Positions 1-6,336 of a DNA stretch of 9,085 bases are shown in pieces. Source of the stretch: Bacteroidales bacterium (lineage in GTDB: Bacteria; Bacteroidota; Bacteroidia; Bacteroidales; UBA12077). The stretch lies in contig JAUVLS010000032.1 of NCBI GenBank assembly GCA_030600625.1, positions 1 to 9,085 on the forward strand. The letters are read 5' to 3'. A model generated the notes under the pieces. That model was not told the DNA's origin, did not search any database, and saw nothing but the letters and a program-made list of their open reading frames with translations. A program made the position numbers and the translations under genes. Every line of letters begins with the position of its first letter. Position 1 is the stretch's first letter.

Positions 1-1
1 T

Positions 2-340
2 GAATCTTTTTATATTGTGTTGAATTTAGTTAATGAATATTCCGAAAATAATATTTTATTGCAAAAAATTGCAAATGAAAAATATGCATTACATAATCTT
101 CATAAATTTTCGAAACGTTTTGAAGATGACCCGAATATTACCGATGTTATAAGATATCAGGAAGAAGTTTTAAAAATATTTGATTCATTTTTGGTAGAGG
201 AAGGTACAAAACGAACATTTGAAATTTCTAAAAGTGGAAAAATAAAATTTTCCGGTGGGCCTAAAATAATCATGAATAAGGAACAGTTTAAAAACCTGAA
301 AAAAATTGTTGAAAAGATAAGAAACGAGATAATTAACTAA
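2..340 (+). CDS. Hypothetical protein, 3' end only (5' end outside window)
   Basis: I do not recognise this protein. The frame is open from base 2 with no stop, so the gene almost certainly starts upstream of the window; the GTG at 17 is only the first start-like codon and has no special support. The visible part is 112 residues, ending in TAA at 338-340. It is hydrophilic, rich in Lys, Glu, Asn and Ile, and looks mostly alpha-helical. There is no membrane segment, signal peptide or cysteine in the visible part. Two helical stretches flank a short turn-rich segment (around 'ISKSGKIKFSGGPK'). It is probably a cytosolic protein or the C-terminal domain of a larger one. It converges on the next gene, with 37 nt between the two stop codons. 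Confidence 0.6.
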   Translation, partial: ESFYIVLNLVNEYSENNILLQKIANEKYALHNLHKFSKRFEDDPNITDVIRYQEEVLKIFDSFLVEEGTKRTFEISKSGKIKFSGGPKIIMNKEQFKNLKKIVEKIRNEIIN

Positions 341-350
341 GATTTGCTTT

Positions 351-377
351 AACTAAAATTACTTTCTGATTTTAGTT
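351..377. terminator. Possible bidirectional terminator between convergent genes
   Basis: A perfect 9-bp inverted repeat, AACTAAAAT (351-359) and ATTTTAGTT (369-377), encloses a 9-nt loop and exactly fills the gap between two convergent genes. On the plus strand it is followed by a T-rich stretch (TTTTAATCTTTT), as in an intrinsic terminator. On the minus strand the run after the stem is weaker. The stem is AT-rich, so the call rests mainly on position and symmetry. Confidence 0.45.
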
Positions 378-1124
378 TTAATCTTTTATCAAGCTAACTG
401 AAACCATGTCGATATAATAATATGCAATTTTATTTTCATCAATCTTTTTCTTTAAGGTTTTTCTTATTCCATAAGTATTTAAGGTTAAATACAGGGTGTT
501 TATATCAGAATAAAAATTACCTATTGTAAGGTATTTTTCACCTCCCTGGGCAATTAGCGTATCCGAAATTTCAAACCAGATATCTTTTTCAGTATTCATG
601 GAACTTGTATCAGCTTTTATTTGAGGAGAATATTTCAGCACCTTGGTTGACCCTCTTCGTTTAATTCTTTTTTTAGAAATATAAACTCCTATATTATTAA
701 CTGCATAAGTTGAATAAGTAGCAATTGCATAATGAAATTTAACTTCATAGCTTTCTCCTTGTACTAATGGTTCTTTCAATTCAGTTTGCAAATATTCCCT
801 GTAATTTAATATTTTAGTTTTTATAGAGTCTTGAGGTGGTTTTTCAATTAAAATAATTCCGGCATAAGCCTGTCCATTTTTGGCATACATATGACCAATA
901 AAATTATTTGGAACATTAACCTGAAACTTTGAACAGCTATTAAAATAATCGCTTGTTCCTTTTGTGGGTAAATACCAACCGGGGATTAATTCTTCAACAG
1001 GGTCATCTATATAATTATCAGGACAATTCTCGTAAATTTCAAAACTAGGATTAGTAACCAGGTTCTGGGACTTAGCAAAGAAAAAAATAAAGAGAGAATA
1101 AATAATAATTACATATTTCATCAT
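378..1124 (-). CDS. Secreted 'NLVTNPSFE' domain protein (N-terminal domain of Bacteroidota OmpA-family proteins, stand-alone)
   Basis: This is a 248-residue exported protein. Residues 1-19 form a signal peptide (hydrophobic YVIIIYSLFIFFFA, cleavage likely near AKSQ). The mature protein starts with NLVTNPSFE (21-29), followed by ENCP (32-35), the PGW..PTKGTSDYFNSC region (48-64), NYREYLQTEL (107-116), GGEKYLTIGNF (194-204) and a final YYYIDMVSVSL (235-245). This is the beta-sandwich, carbohydrate-binding-like module that in many Bacteroidota proteins precedes an OmpA peptidoglycan-binding domain. Here the stop comes straight after the module, and nothing OmpA-like follows. C34 and C64 may form a disulfide. 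Its role is inferred to be surface or periplasmic binding; no ligand is evident. An adjacent second ATG at 1121 is equally possible as the start. Confidence 0.85.
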   Translation of the reverse strand: MMKYVIIIYSLFIFFFAKSQNLVTNPSFEIYENCPDNYIDDPVEELIPGWYLPTKGTSDYFNSCSKFQVNVPNNFIGHMYAKNGQAYAGIILIEKPPQDSIKTKILNYREYLQTELKEPLVQGESYEVKFHYAIATYSTYAVNNIGVYISKKRIKRRGSTKVLKYSPQIKADTSSMNTEKDIWFEISDTLIAQGGEKYLTIGNFYSDINTLYLTLNTYGIRKTLKKKIDENKIAYYYIDMVSVSLIKD

Positions 1125-1147
1125 CTAAATTAATGGTTAAAACTTTG

Positions 1148-1178
1148 CAAACTTGCCTGCCTGATGGCAGTCAGGCAA
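1148..1178 (-). promoter_or_regulatory. Weak candidate promoter overlapping a palindromic repeat
   Basis: Read on the minus strand, CAAGTTTG (1148-1155) resembles the Bacteroidota -7 box TAnnTTTG in five of six fixed positions. It lies 20 nt downstream of a TTG (1176-1178) that could serve as the -33 element. It would start transcription some 20 nt upstream of the 248-residue protein gene. Both boxes fall in or at the edge of a palindromic repeat, so the match may be coincidental. Confidence 0.2.
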
Positions 1179-1181
1179 GTT
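1150..1181. repeat. GC-rich palindromic repeat, copy 1 (GCCTGCC/CAGGC family)
   Basis: Perfect 10-bp arms AACTTGCCTG (1150-1159) and CAGGCAAGTT (1172-1181) flank a 12-nt centre that itself holds a GGCAG. The core (GCCTGCC, short spacer, GGCAG, CAGGC) matches palindromes at 6065-6083 and inside the sensor gene at 7662-7690. The composition contrasts sharply with the surrounding AT-rich DNA. It lies upstream of the 248-residue protein gene. Confidence 0.75.
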
Positions 1182-1220
1182 AGGTTTCATTGCAGCCACA
1201 TTAGTCTTTTTTACTTCTAA

Positions 1221-1238
1221 TCCCGACAGTTGTCGGGA
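1221..1238. repeat. Small palindrome TCCCGACA-GT-TGTCGGGA
   Basis: Eight-bp perfect arms surround a 2-nt centre in AT-rich intergenic DNA. With so tight a centre it is better seen as a DNA palindrome, either a protein site or a small dispersed repeat, than as an RNA hairpin. A partly similar CCCGATAGCTAT occurs at 6144-6155. Confidence 0.55.
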
Positions 1239-1295
1239 CGTTAATCGGTGTTCTTAAATCAATTTCAAGTATTTTGTTTTAAAATGAATTTTATA

Positions 1296-1326
1296 AAACC
1301 TATGGATTTTTAGTCCATAGTGGTTT
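1296..1326 (-). terminator. Intrinsic terminator of the ABC-transporter gene cluster
   Basis: Immediately after the stop of the 160-residue protein (minus strand), AAACC (1296-1300) and TATGGA (1301-1306) pair with TCCATA (1314-1319) and GGTTT (1322-1326). This gives an 11-bp stem with a 2-nt bulge and a 7-nt loop. On the minus strand a T-rich stretch follows (TTTTATAAAATTCATTTT). The position, stem and following Ts fit a rho-independent terminator for the three-gene minus-strand cluster. Confidence 0.6.
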
Positions 1327-1328
1327 AG

Positions 1329-1811
1329 TTAAAATCCTAATTTAGGTGCTTTCCTCCAGAGAATCTGTATTCCTACACAAGCACGTATATCTATTGGATC
1401 TTCCGGTTTTATATCTTTTGCTAAAATAGTTACTTCTATTATCATCGTAATATTTTTATCTATTGTAAAACCAACTGACTCTACATAGTCATCTTCAATG
1501 TTATCATAGAAAACCTCTTTGGTTTCGGCATTTATTAATCTATAACGTACTGGAGAATAGCCTGTTTCTGTACAAACATTCATCTTATAATCCTTTTGAC
1601 CGTAGAAAACTGCTTTATAAGTAAAGCTTTTGTTAATCTCAAGCAGAGCACTTCTGGCCTGGCCGTATTGATTAAAATCGTATGAGTCATATATCTGGCA
1701 ATTTTTATGATGATGGAATCCCTGGCAACTTTGAGAAAAAGCATTTGAGGGAAGAATTAGTAAAAATATAATAGCAAATATATATAACTTGATGTTTTTT
1801 AAAGTCTTCAT
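1329..1811 (-). CDS. Exported small protein with four cysteines, uncharacterised Bacteroidota family
   Basis: This is a 160-residue protein of unknown function. Residues 1-26 are a signal peptide (KTLKNIKLY, then hydrophobic IFAIIFLLIL, then PSNAFS). The mature part begins QSCQGFHHHKNC and continues with a predicted beta-rich fold. C29, C38, C80 and C145 could form two disulfides, and the HHH between the first two could bind metal, though neither is shown. Similar secreted proteins, with a 'ARSALLE...' segment and 'T(K)EV(L/F)YDN', are familiar from Bacteroidota, but I know of no assigned role. I chose the ATG at 1811; the TTG at 1820 would add only three residues and would lie closer to the preceding stop. 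The gene starts 18 nt after the lipoprotein gene, so they are almost certainly co-transcribed. Confidence 0.85.
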   Translation of the reverse strand: MKTLKNIKLYIFAIIFLLILPSNAFSQSCQGFHHHKNCQIYDSYDFNQYGQARSALLEINKSFTYKAVFYGQKDYKMNVCTETGYSPVRYRLINAETKEVFYDNIEDDYVESVGFTIDKNITMIIEVTILAKDIKPEDPIDIRACVGIQILWRKAPKLGF

Positions 1812-1829
1812 AATTAACAATTTATCCTA

Positions 1830-2732
1830 TTAATTTTTAACGATTGTCTTTCTTAATTCAATAATCTTAGATTTTACAGATTCAAAATCATCCATATCAT
1901 AAACAACTTCATCTCCTCCTTTAAAAACCAAATGATTTTGTTCATCTTTCTGAACACTTATCTCAGAATCATGTTTTATACATTTATCCATAAAATATTT
2001 AATTGAATCAAGCTGCTCAATCGTTGGTTTAATATCGGGATCTTCTTTATATTGAGATAAAAAATCATAAAGATTATCTATTACGATATTTTGTTCAAGA
2101 ATTTTTTCTATTATATTTTTTGAATCGTCGTAATTAATATTATTAACAGCCAGATAAAGTGACTCAACAATAGATCCTGTATAAATCAGAACTAAAGTTT
2201 TATTTCTATTTGTATATTCTAATTCGTCTTTTATTTCATTAATCGACTCTTTAATAATAGAACAAAGAGAATCTTTATTATTGATATTAGTTTCAATATT
2301 GAAAAATAAATCAGGGCTTTGAATATTGCTTAATCCCAGATTCTTACTCATTTTTAGAATAGTCTTAAAGTATTCTATTGCCAAAATATTTTTCTCGTTC
2401 AGTACTAAATAAGCCATATCAGCTATATATACCCCGATATTGAGTGCGATGGTTTTTGATTTAAAAACCTGATCGGCAGAGCTTAATGAGTTGATTAAAT
2501 CTGATTTAAGTTCAAAGTCATCAATAAAAATCTCATTAAATATTTCATCAGGGTCAGGTACCGAATAAACCATTGCCATAATTGAATCAGAAATTAGTTC
2601 GTAATCGTCAGGGTTTGATAGTTCTTTATCCTGCTCTTTTTTATTCTCACGAGTACACATCGAAAATATCAAAACTGCCAGTAGCAGCATTAGTATTTTT
2701 GAAAATTGTTGCTTTGAATTTTTATTTTTCAT
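1830..2732 (-). CDS. Predicted lipoprotein, uncharacterised Bacteroidota family
   Basis: This is a 300-residue protein with an N-terminal lipoprotein signal: basic KNKNSKQQFSK, hydrophobic ILMLLLAVLIF, then SMC with C26 as the likely lipidated residue. Met at -1 is unusual for a lipobox, so this is probable rather than certain. A charged linker (27-45) leads to a largely alpha-helical body. Recognisable family-like segments are NIGVYIADMAYL (98-109), NNKDSL (151-156) and TGSIVESLYLA (185-195), which I associate with uncharacterised Bacteroidota lipoproteins. The C-terminal 40 residues are acidic and lack a known motif. It lies between the ABC transporter gene upstream and the small exported protein 18 nt downstream, suggesting it works in the envelope with them. 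No enzyme motif is visible. Confidence 0.85.
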   Translation of the reverse strand: MKNKNSKQQFSKILMLLLAVLIFSMCTRENKKEQDKELSNPDDYELISDSIMAMVYSVPDPDEIFNEIFIDDFELKSDLINSLSSADQVFKSKTIALNIGVYIADMAYLVLNEKNILAIEYFKTILKMSKNLGLSNIQSPDLFFNIETNINNKDSLCSIIKESINEIKDELEYTNRNKTLVLIYTGSIVESLYLAVNNINYDDSKNIIEKILEQNIVIDNLYDFLSQYKEDPDIKPTIEQLDSIKYFMDKCIKHDSEISVQKDEQNHLVFKGGDEVVYDMDDFESVKSKIIELRKTIVKN

Positions 2733-2783
2733 CAGATTTATTTTTTGTAACTATTCGCGTAAAAGCTTACTATTACCTAAAAT

Positions 2784-2861
2784 CTGCAAGTCACGGGGTG
2801 GCTGATTAATATTATGACAATTACGTAATCTATTTACATCAAGCCACCCCGTGACTTGCAG
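2784..2861. repeat. Perfect 20-bp inverted repeat with 38-nt loop, intergenic
   Basis: The left arm at 2784-2803 (CTGCAAGTCACGGGGTGGCT) is exactly complementary to the right arm at 2842-2861. The 38 nt between them are AT-rich and contain a further GATTA (2804-2808)/TAATC (2826-2830) pair that could extend the stem across an internal bulge. The arms are about 65% G+C within very AT-rich DNA. It lies between the transporter gene and the lipoprotein gene. As RNA it would form a very stable hairpin. On the minus strand only ATTTT follows, so it is a poor match to a classic intrinsic terminator; processing, attenuation, mRNA protection or a small mobile element are alternatives. Confidence 0.8.
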
Positions 2862-2906
2862 GGTGTTAAATACTTGTTGCGGATTCAAGGTATTACAATC
2901 TTAATA

Positions 2907-5900
2907 TCAGTTTCTGAATTTGTTTAATATTCTAAATTTTAGTTTATCCCCGATTTTTAAAAATACATTTTGTATTAATGCAATATACAAAATCAAATTC
3001 ATCAGCCAAATAATTCCCAGATTAAAAACAAAGGTACTTATAGAATAATTTGAAATGATTTTTTCAGGAGCTAAAAAATGAGATCTTCCATTTTTCTTTA
3101 TTGGTTTTGTATATATTGGTGCATTCGTTCTAATCAGGGTATTGCTTACTTTAGTTAAAATATCATCTTCATATTTCTCTGATAAATAATTTCTTAATTT
3201 CTTGTTGTAGAAGACTTGCTTCATGATTAAATAGTCTGGCCCAATTTTCTGAATCTTTTTATCTCTATTATTTAACAAATGATTATAATGTTGTTGATAT
3301 TTGTTTTTTAATGTCCTAAGAGCTGTTTTAGATGCTTTGATATTTTCTAAAAAAGATACAGATTCTTTTTGTAGTTTAACAGACAGGTTTTTAGCCGGCA
3401 TATCGTAAGCATTTATTGTATTTTGATATAATTGCACTAATTGTATTACAGAGCTTTCATCTTTAGTTTTGCTGGCTATTGCTATTTCTTCTAAAATATT
3501 TTCCAGTTCAGGGATTAAAAAGACTATTAAATATTTAGATTCATTAATATCCCTATCCAAATCAAAAAAGTTTTTTGCCAATTTATTATTTTTAAACTGA
3601 TTAACAGTCAGGCTTTCAAAAGCCCATCTGGTTACCATCATATCTGCTATTACCGGTGTTGCTATATGAGCTTTATATCCTTTATTAATTTTATGATATT
3701 CAATAATCATTCCCCCGAATAACATTTGCGGAATTACCATTAAAGGAATCGAAATATAAATTGCAATGGCAGATCGTAAAGAAGAAGATAAATTTAAACC
3801 CAACAAATTACCAAAACAAAAAACACTAAAAAGAATCAACCAGAAATCAGAAAAAGTATCTTTTATTTCTAATATTTTATTTCCTACAAGAATAAAAAGA
3901 CATGCTTGTAAGGCTGAAATAAAAATTAAGTAAACTACTTTTGAATTAATATATGAGAATCGGCTAAGACCGAGAAATTTTTCACGCATCAGCTGAATTT
4001 TGTCGCCGACAATTTCCTCGGCACTGACAGTAAGTCCCAGGAATAATGCAACAATAACACTCATAAAAATATAAGCCGGAATATTATCGTTCAGATAATA
4101 AATATACTTATCCGGATTATCCGGTGTGCCCGATATAAATTTTGAAAAATAGCTTAGTATTAAAGCAAGCAATGGTGCTTCTGTGACTATTAACAATGCA
4201 TATTGAATGTTTCTCCATTTCGAATAAATATTTCTTTTTAAATATGTTTTGAACTGGCTCCATCTGCTTACGCTTTTTGTATGATTAAGAAAGTGCTCGG
4301 AAGTTTCATTTTTCTCGGAAGTTTTTTGAATTAAATTTGATAATTGGCCTTTGTAAAACAGATGCCATTCCTCCGGCTTAACAACTCTTTCAACTTCGTT
4401 GTGTGTATTGATTCTGGTCTCTTCAATTAGTTCAAAAATTTGACCCGCATCAACATATCCACAAGTCGGGCATTTGGTTGATAAGGGGTTTATTAATTTC
4501 TTGTTCGTTTTAAAATATGAAATTGCATTGGCAGGATTCCCAAAGTAAATTGGTATGCCACCTTCATCGAGAATTAGGATTTGATCCAGGCTTGTAAAAA
4601 TTTCGGATGATGGTTGATGCAATGTTGTAATAACCAGTTTGCCCTGATAACTTTGTTCTTTTAATAATCTGATAATATTTAACGATTCTGTATAAGATAA
4701 TCCTGAAGTGGGTTCGTCTAAAATTAGAATCTGCGGATCACGTAATAATTCCAATGCTACATTCATTCTTTTTCTCTGTCCGCCGCTTATGTTTCTGTTT
4801 AATGCAGAACCAATTAATCTGTTTTTGATTGGGAATATCCCGATTTCTTCAAGCAGATTATTTATTTTTACTTGTCTTTCTGTTTCAGATAAACCTGTAG
4901 TGCTAAGTTCTGAATAGAATTTAATATTTTCATTTACAGTGAGATTCTCAATAAAATAATCATCTTGTGGTACAAAACCAATAATCTTATTTAATGCTTC
5001 ATTTTTATATACGTTTTTATTATTAATTAATACTTGTCCTGTTTGAGGTTCAATTAACCCGGAAATTATCTTCAATAAAGTAGTTTTTCCTGTTCCACTG
5101 GCTCCCAAAATACCTATTAAGTTACCTCCTTGCGAATGAAAATCAATATTTCCTATGCCCTGGTCTGAATTTTTATATCTAAAAAAAATATTGTTAACCT
5201 GAAAATTAATAGGCTCAAATTCTTCTTTACGATTAATTTGGAAGCTAATATCAGAATAGTTTATGTTTTGAATTTTTGCACCATAAATAGTTGCTCCGGT
5301 ATAAAATACATAAATTTCATTTTCTGAAACAGGCTCACCATTTAAAAACAAGGTATCTTTTCCATTATATTTAAAAACGAATACATGAATAGAATTAAAA
5401 TAAAAGAAAATTATTTTACCTGATAAATTTTCTAAAAATTTTGAGTTTGGTTGATTCTTTAATTCAGGATTTGCCGAAATCTCGTATATGCTATTTTTAT
5501 CATCTATAGCATTATCCAGATTATCAAAAAATAAATCATAATTTTCAATTTCTTTGCTGTCGAATCCAAGAATTAAGGCAATTGTTTTTATAACATCTTT
5601 TTGATTTTGAGAATAATCTTTCTGGAGTTTATATAATTTAAAGAGCAAAATCAACAATCTGGTTTTTTCATTTATTGTTAACTCTAACTTTAACTCATAA
5701 CATATCGCCAATAATTTAACCGAAATTTTCGAATTATATTTTCTGGATGATTTTAATTTAATCTGTTTTAAATAAAAATTATAAATTTCAACATATTGGT
5801 CGACATTATATTTAACAATATTATGGATATAATCTATGATTAAATCAGAATGTAATTGTTGCTCAGAACTTATGTCGAAACTTTGAAGAAATGATAAAAG

Positions 5901-5933
5901 TCTGATAACCTTTTTTAATCCTTTTTCATTCAT
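2907..5933 (-). CDS. ABCG-type ABC transporter with N-terminal TerB-like/FHA-like region and large periplasmic domain
   Basis: This is a 1008-residue ATP-driven inner-membrane transporter, a half-transporter with ATPase and membrane domain fused. Residues 1-140 are helical and resemble a TerB-like region. Residues 170-235 are beta-rich and resemble a degenerate FHA domain (LFLNGEPV...). The ATPase spans about 243-475: Walker A GASGTGKT (277-284), Q-loop Q323, signature ISGGQ (382-386), Walker B ILILDEP (402-408), H-loop H439. The 'LHQPSSEIF' and 'IYFGNP' segments are typical of the ABCG/White group. CPTC (488-491) sits in the linker. Predicted membrane helices lie near 577-598, 618-638, 663-685, 696-716, 722-745 and 966-990. 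The loop at 746-965, about 220 residues and partly coiled-coil-like, should face the periplasm. It is probably an exporter of unknown substrate. The start ATG at 5933 lies 403 nt from the divergent phosphatase gene, without a clear Shine-Dalgarno site. It is probably first in a cluster with the lipoprotein and small exported protein genes. Confidence 0.9.
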   Translation of the reverse strand: MNEKGLKKVIRLLSFLQSFDISSEQQLHSDLIIDYIHNIVKYNVDQYVEIYNFYLKQIKLKSSRKYNSKISVKLLAICYELKLELTINEKTRLLILLFKLYKLQKDYSQNQKDVIKTIALILGFDSKEIENYDLFFDNLDNAIDDKNSIYEISANPELKNQPNSKFLENLSGKIIFFYFNSIHVFVFKYNGKDTLFLNGEPVSENEIYVFYTGATIYGAKIQNINYSDISFQINRKEEFEPINFQVNNIFFRYKNSDQGIGNIDFHSQGGNLIGILGASGTGKTTLLKIISGLIEPQTGQVLINNKNVYKNEALNKIIGFVPQDDYFIENLTVNENIKFYSELSTTGLSETERQVKINNLLEEIGIFPIKNRLIGSALNRNISGGQRKRMNVALELLRDPQILILDEPTSGLSYTESLNIIRLLKEQSYQGKLVITTLHQPSSEIFTSLDQILILDEGGIPIYFGNPANAISYFKTNKKLINPLSTKCPTCGYVDAGQIFELIEETRINTHNEVERVVKPEEWHLFYKGQLSNLIQKTSEKNETSEHFLNHTKSVSRWSQFKTYLKRNIYSKWRNIQYALLIVTEAPLLALILSYFSKFISGTPDNPDKYIYYLNDNIPAYIFMSVIVALFLGLTVSAEEIVGDKIQLMREKFLGLSRFSYINSKVVYLIFISALQACLFILVGNKILEIKDTFSDFWLILFSVFCFGNLLGLNLSSSLRSAIAIYISIPLMVIPQMLFGGMIIEYHKINKGYKAHIATPVIADMMVTRWAFESLTVNQFKNNKLAKNFFDLDRDINESKYLIVFLIPELENILEEIAIASKTKDESSVIQLVQLYQNTINAYDMPAKNLSVKLQKESVSFLENIKASKTALRTLKNKYQQHYNHLLNNRDKKIQKIGPDYLIMKQVFYNKKLRNYLSEKYEDDILTKVSNTLIRTNAPIYTKPIKKNGRSHFLAPEKIISNYSISTFVFNLGIIWLMNLILYIALIQNVFLKIGDKLKFRILNKFRN

Positions 5934-6064
5934 AAAATATAATTCTAATTATCATATTTCTTTATTATGAAGTATTATTCTTGTTAATAAGGGTAATAAA
6001 TTTACAAATAAAATATATGAATCCGGTATAAAAACTAAAACAATTGCACTTTAGGTGCTTAGCG

Positions 6065-6083
6065 CCTGCCTGTCGCAGGCAGG
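6065..6083. repeat. GC-rich palindromic repeat, copy 2 (CCTGCCTG-TCG-CAGGCAGG)
   Basis: Perfect 8-bp arms with a 3-nt loop, strongly GC-rich in an AT-rich intergenic region. It shares the GCCTGCC...GGCAGG core with the copies at 1150-1181 and 7662-7690. It is far from either flanking start codon (over 130 nt from one, over 250 nt from the other), so a direct terminator role is unlikely. Confidence 0.75.
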
Positions 6084-6273
6084 GATTTGCTAATAAGTTG
6101 ATAATACGCTTGCCAACTTTGCAATATTTTATAAAATTAGTCGCCCGATAGCTATGTATTTCTTCACTATTTAGGTAACATTTCTTAAATTGCACCTATG
6201 ACAAGTAAAGAACAACAAATTTTCAGCAATAAATGCCATACATATTAAATTTAATATACGGATATTCAATTAG

Positions 6274-6303
6274 TTGATTTATTGTAAAGTTTTTGTAACT
6301 TAC
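6274..6303 (+). promoter_or_regulatory. Weak candidate Bacteroidota promoter for the phosphatase/sensor genes
   Basis: TTG at 6274-6276 and TAACTTAC at 6296-6303 are 19 nt apart, matching the layout of Bacteroidota -33 (TTTG) and -7 (TAnnTTTG) boxes. The -7 box matches only four of its six fixed bases. Transcription from it would begin near 6310, leaving a leader of about 25 nt before the ATG at 6337. Confidence 0.3.
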
Positions 6304-6336
6304 ATAATTATTGAAAAATAACTACAAAAATATATT

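Larger units (their letters stand above)
5934..6336. other. Divergent intergenic region, about 400 bp, non-coding
   Basis: This region separates the divergently transcribed ABC transporter and phosphatase genes and must hold both promoters. It contains a GC-rich palindrome (6065-6083) preceded by a small G-U containing hairpin (AGGTGC/GCGCCT, 6052-6067), a CTTGCCAACTTTGCAA word (6109-6124) that resembles sequence beside the palindrome at 1140-1155, and a partial palindrome CCCGATAGCTAT (6144-6155). A minus-strand open frame of 76 codons at 5965-6195 runs straight through the palindrome, has no recognisable features and is judged non-coding. I see no tRNA, riboswitch or other RNA gene here, and no convincing promoter for the minus-strand gene. 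Confidence 0.6.

Noticed and set aside
17..340. Start of the first gene at the GTG at 17
   Set aside because: The frame is open to the window edge without a stop, so the true start is most likely upstream.
1812..1820. TTG at 1820 as start of the small exported protein
   Set aside because: The ATG at 1811 gives a normal signal peptide start; TTG starts are rarer and this would add only three residues.
2582..2809. Plus-strand open frame of 75 codons
   Set aside because: It overlaps the start of the well-supported lipoprotein gene on the other strand and ends in the inverted repeat; no protein features.
4708..4917. Plus-strand open frame of 69 codons
   Set aside because: Antisense shadow of the ABC signature/Walker B region of the transporter gene.
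6065..6083. Intergenic palindrome as a terminator
   Set aside because: It lies between the 5' ends of two divergent genes, so there is no transcript end to serve, and no T-run follows on either strand.
5965..6195. Minus-strand open frame of 76 codons in the divergent intergenic region
   Set aside because: It reads through the GC-rich palindrome, has no recognisable domain, no plausible leader, and ends in low-complexity AT-rich sequence; it is taken as non-coding.
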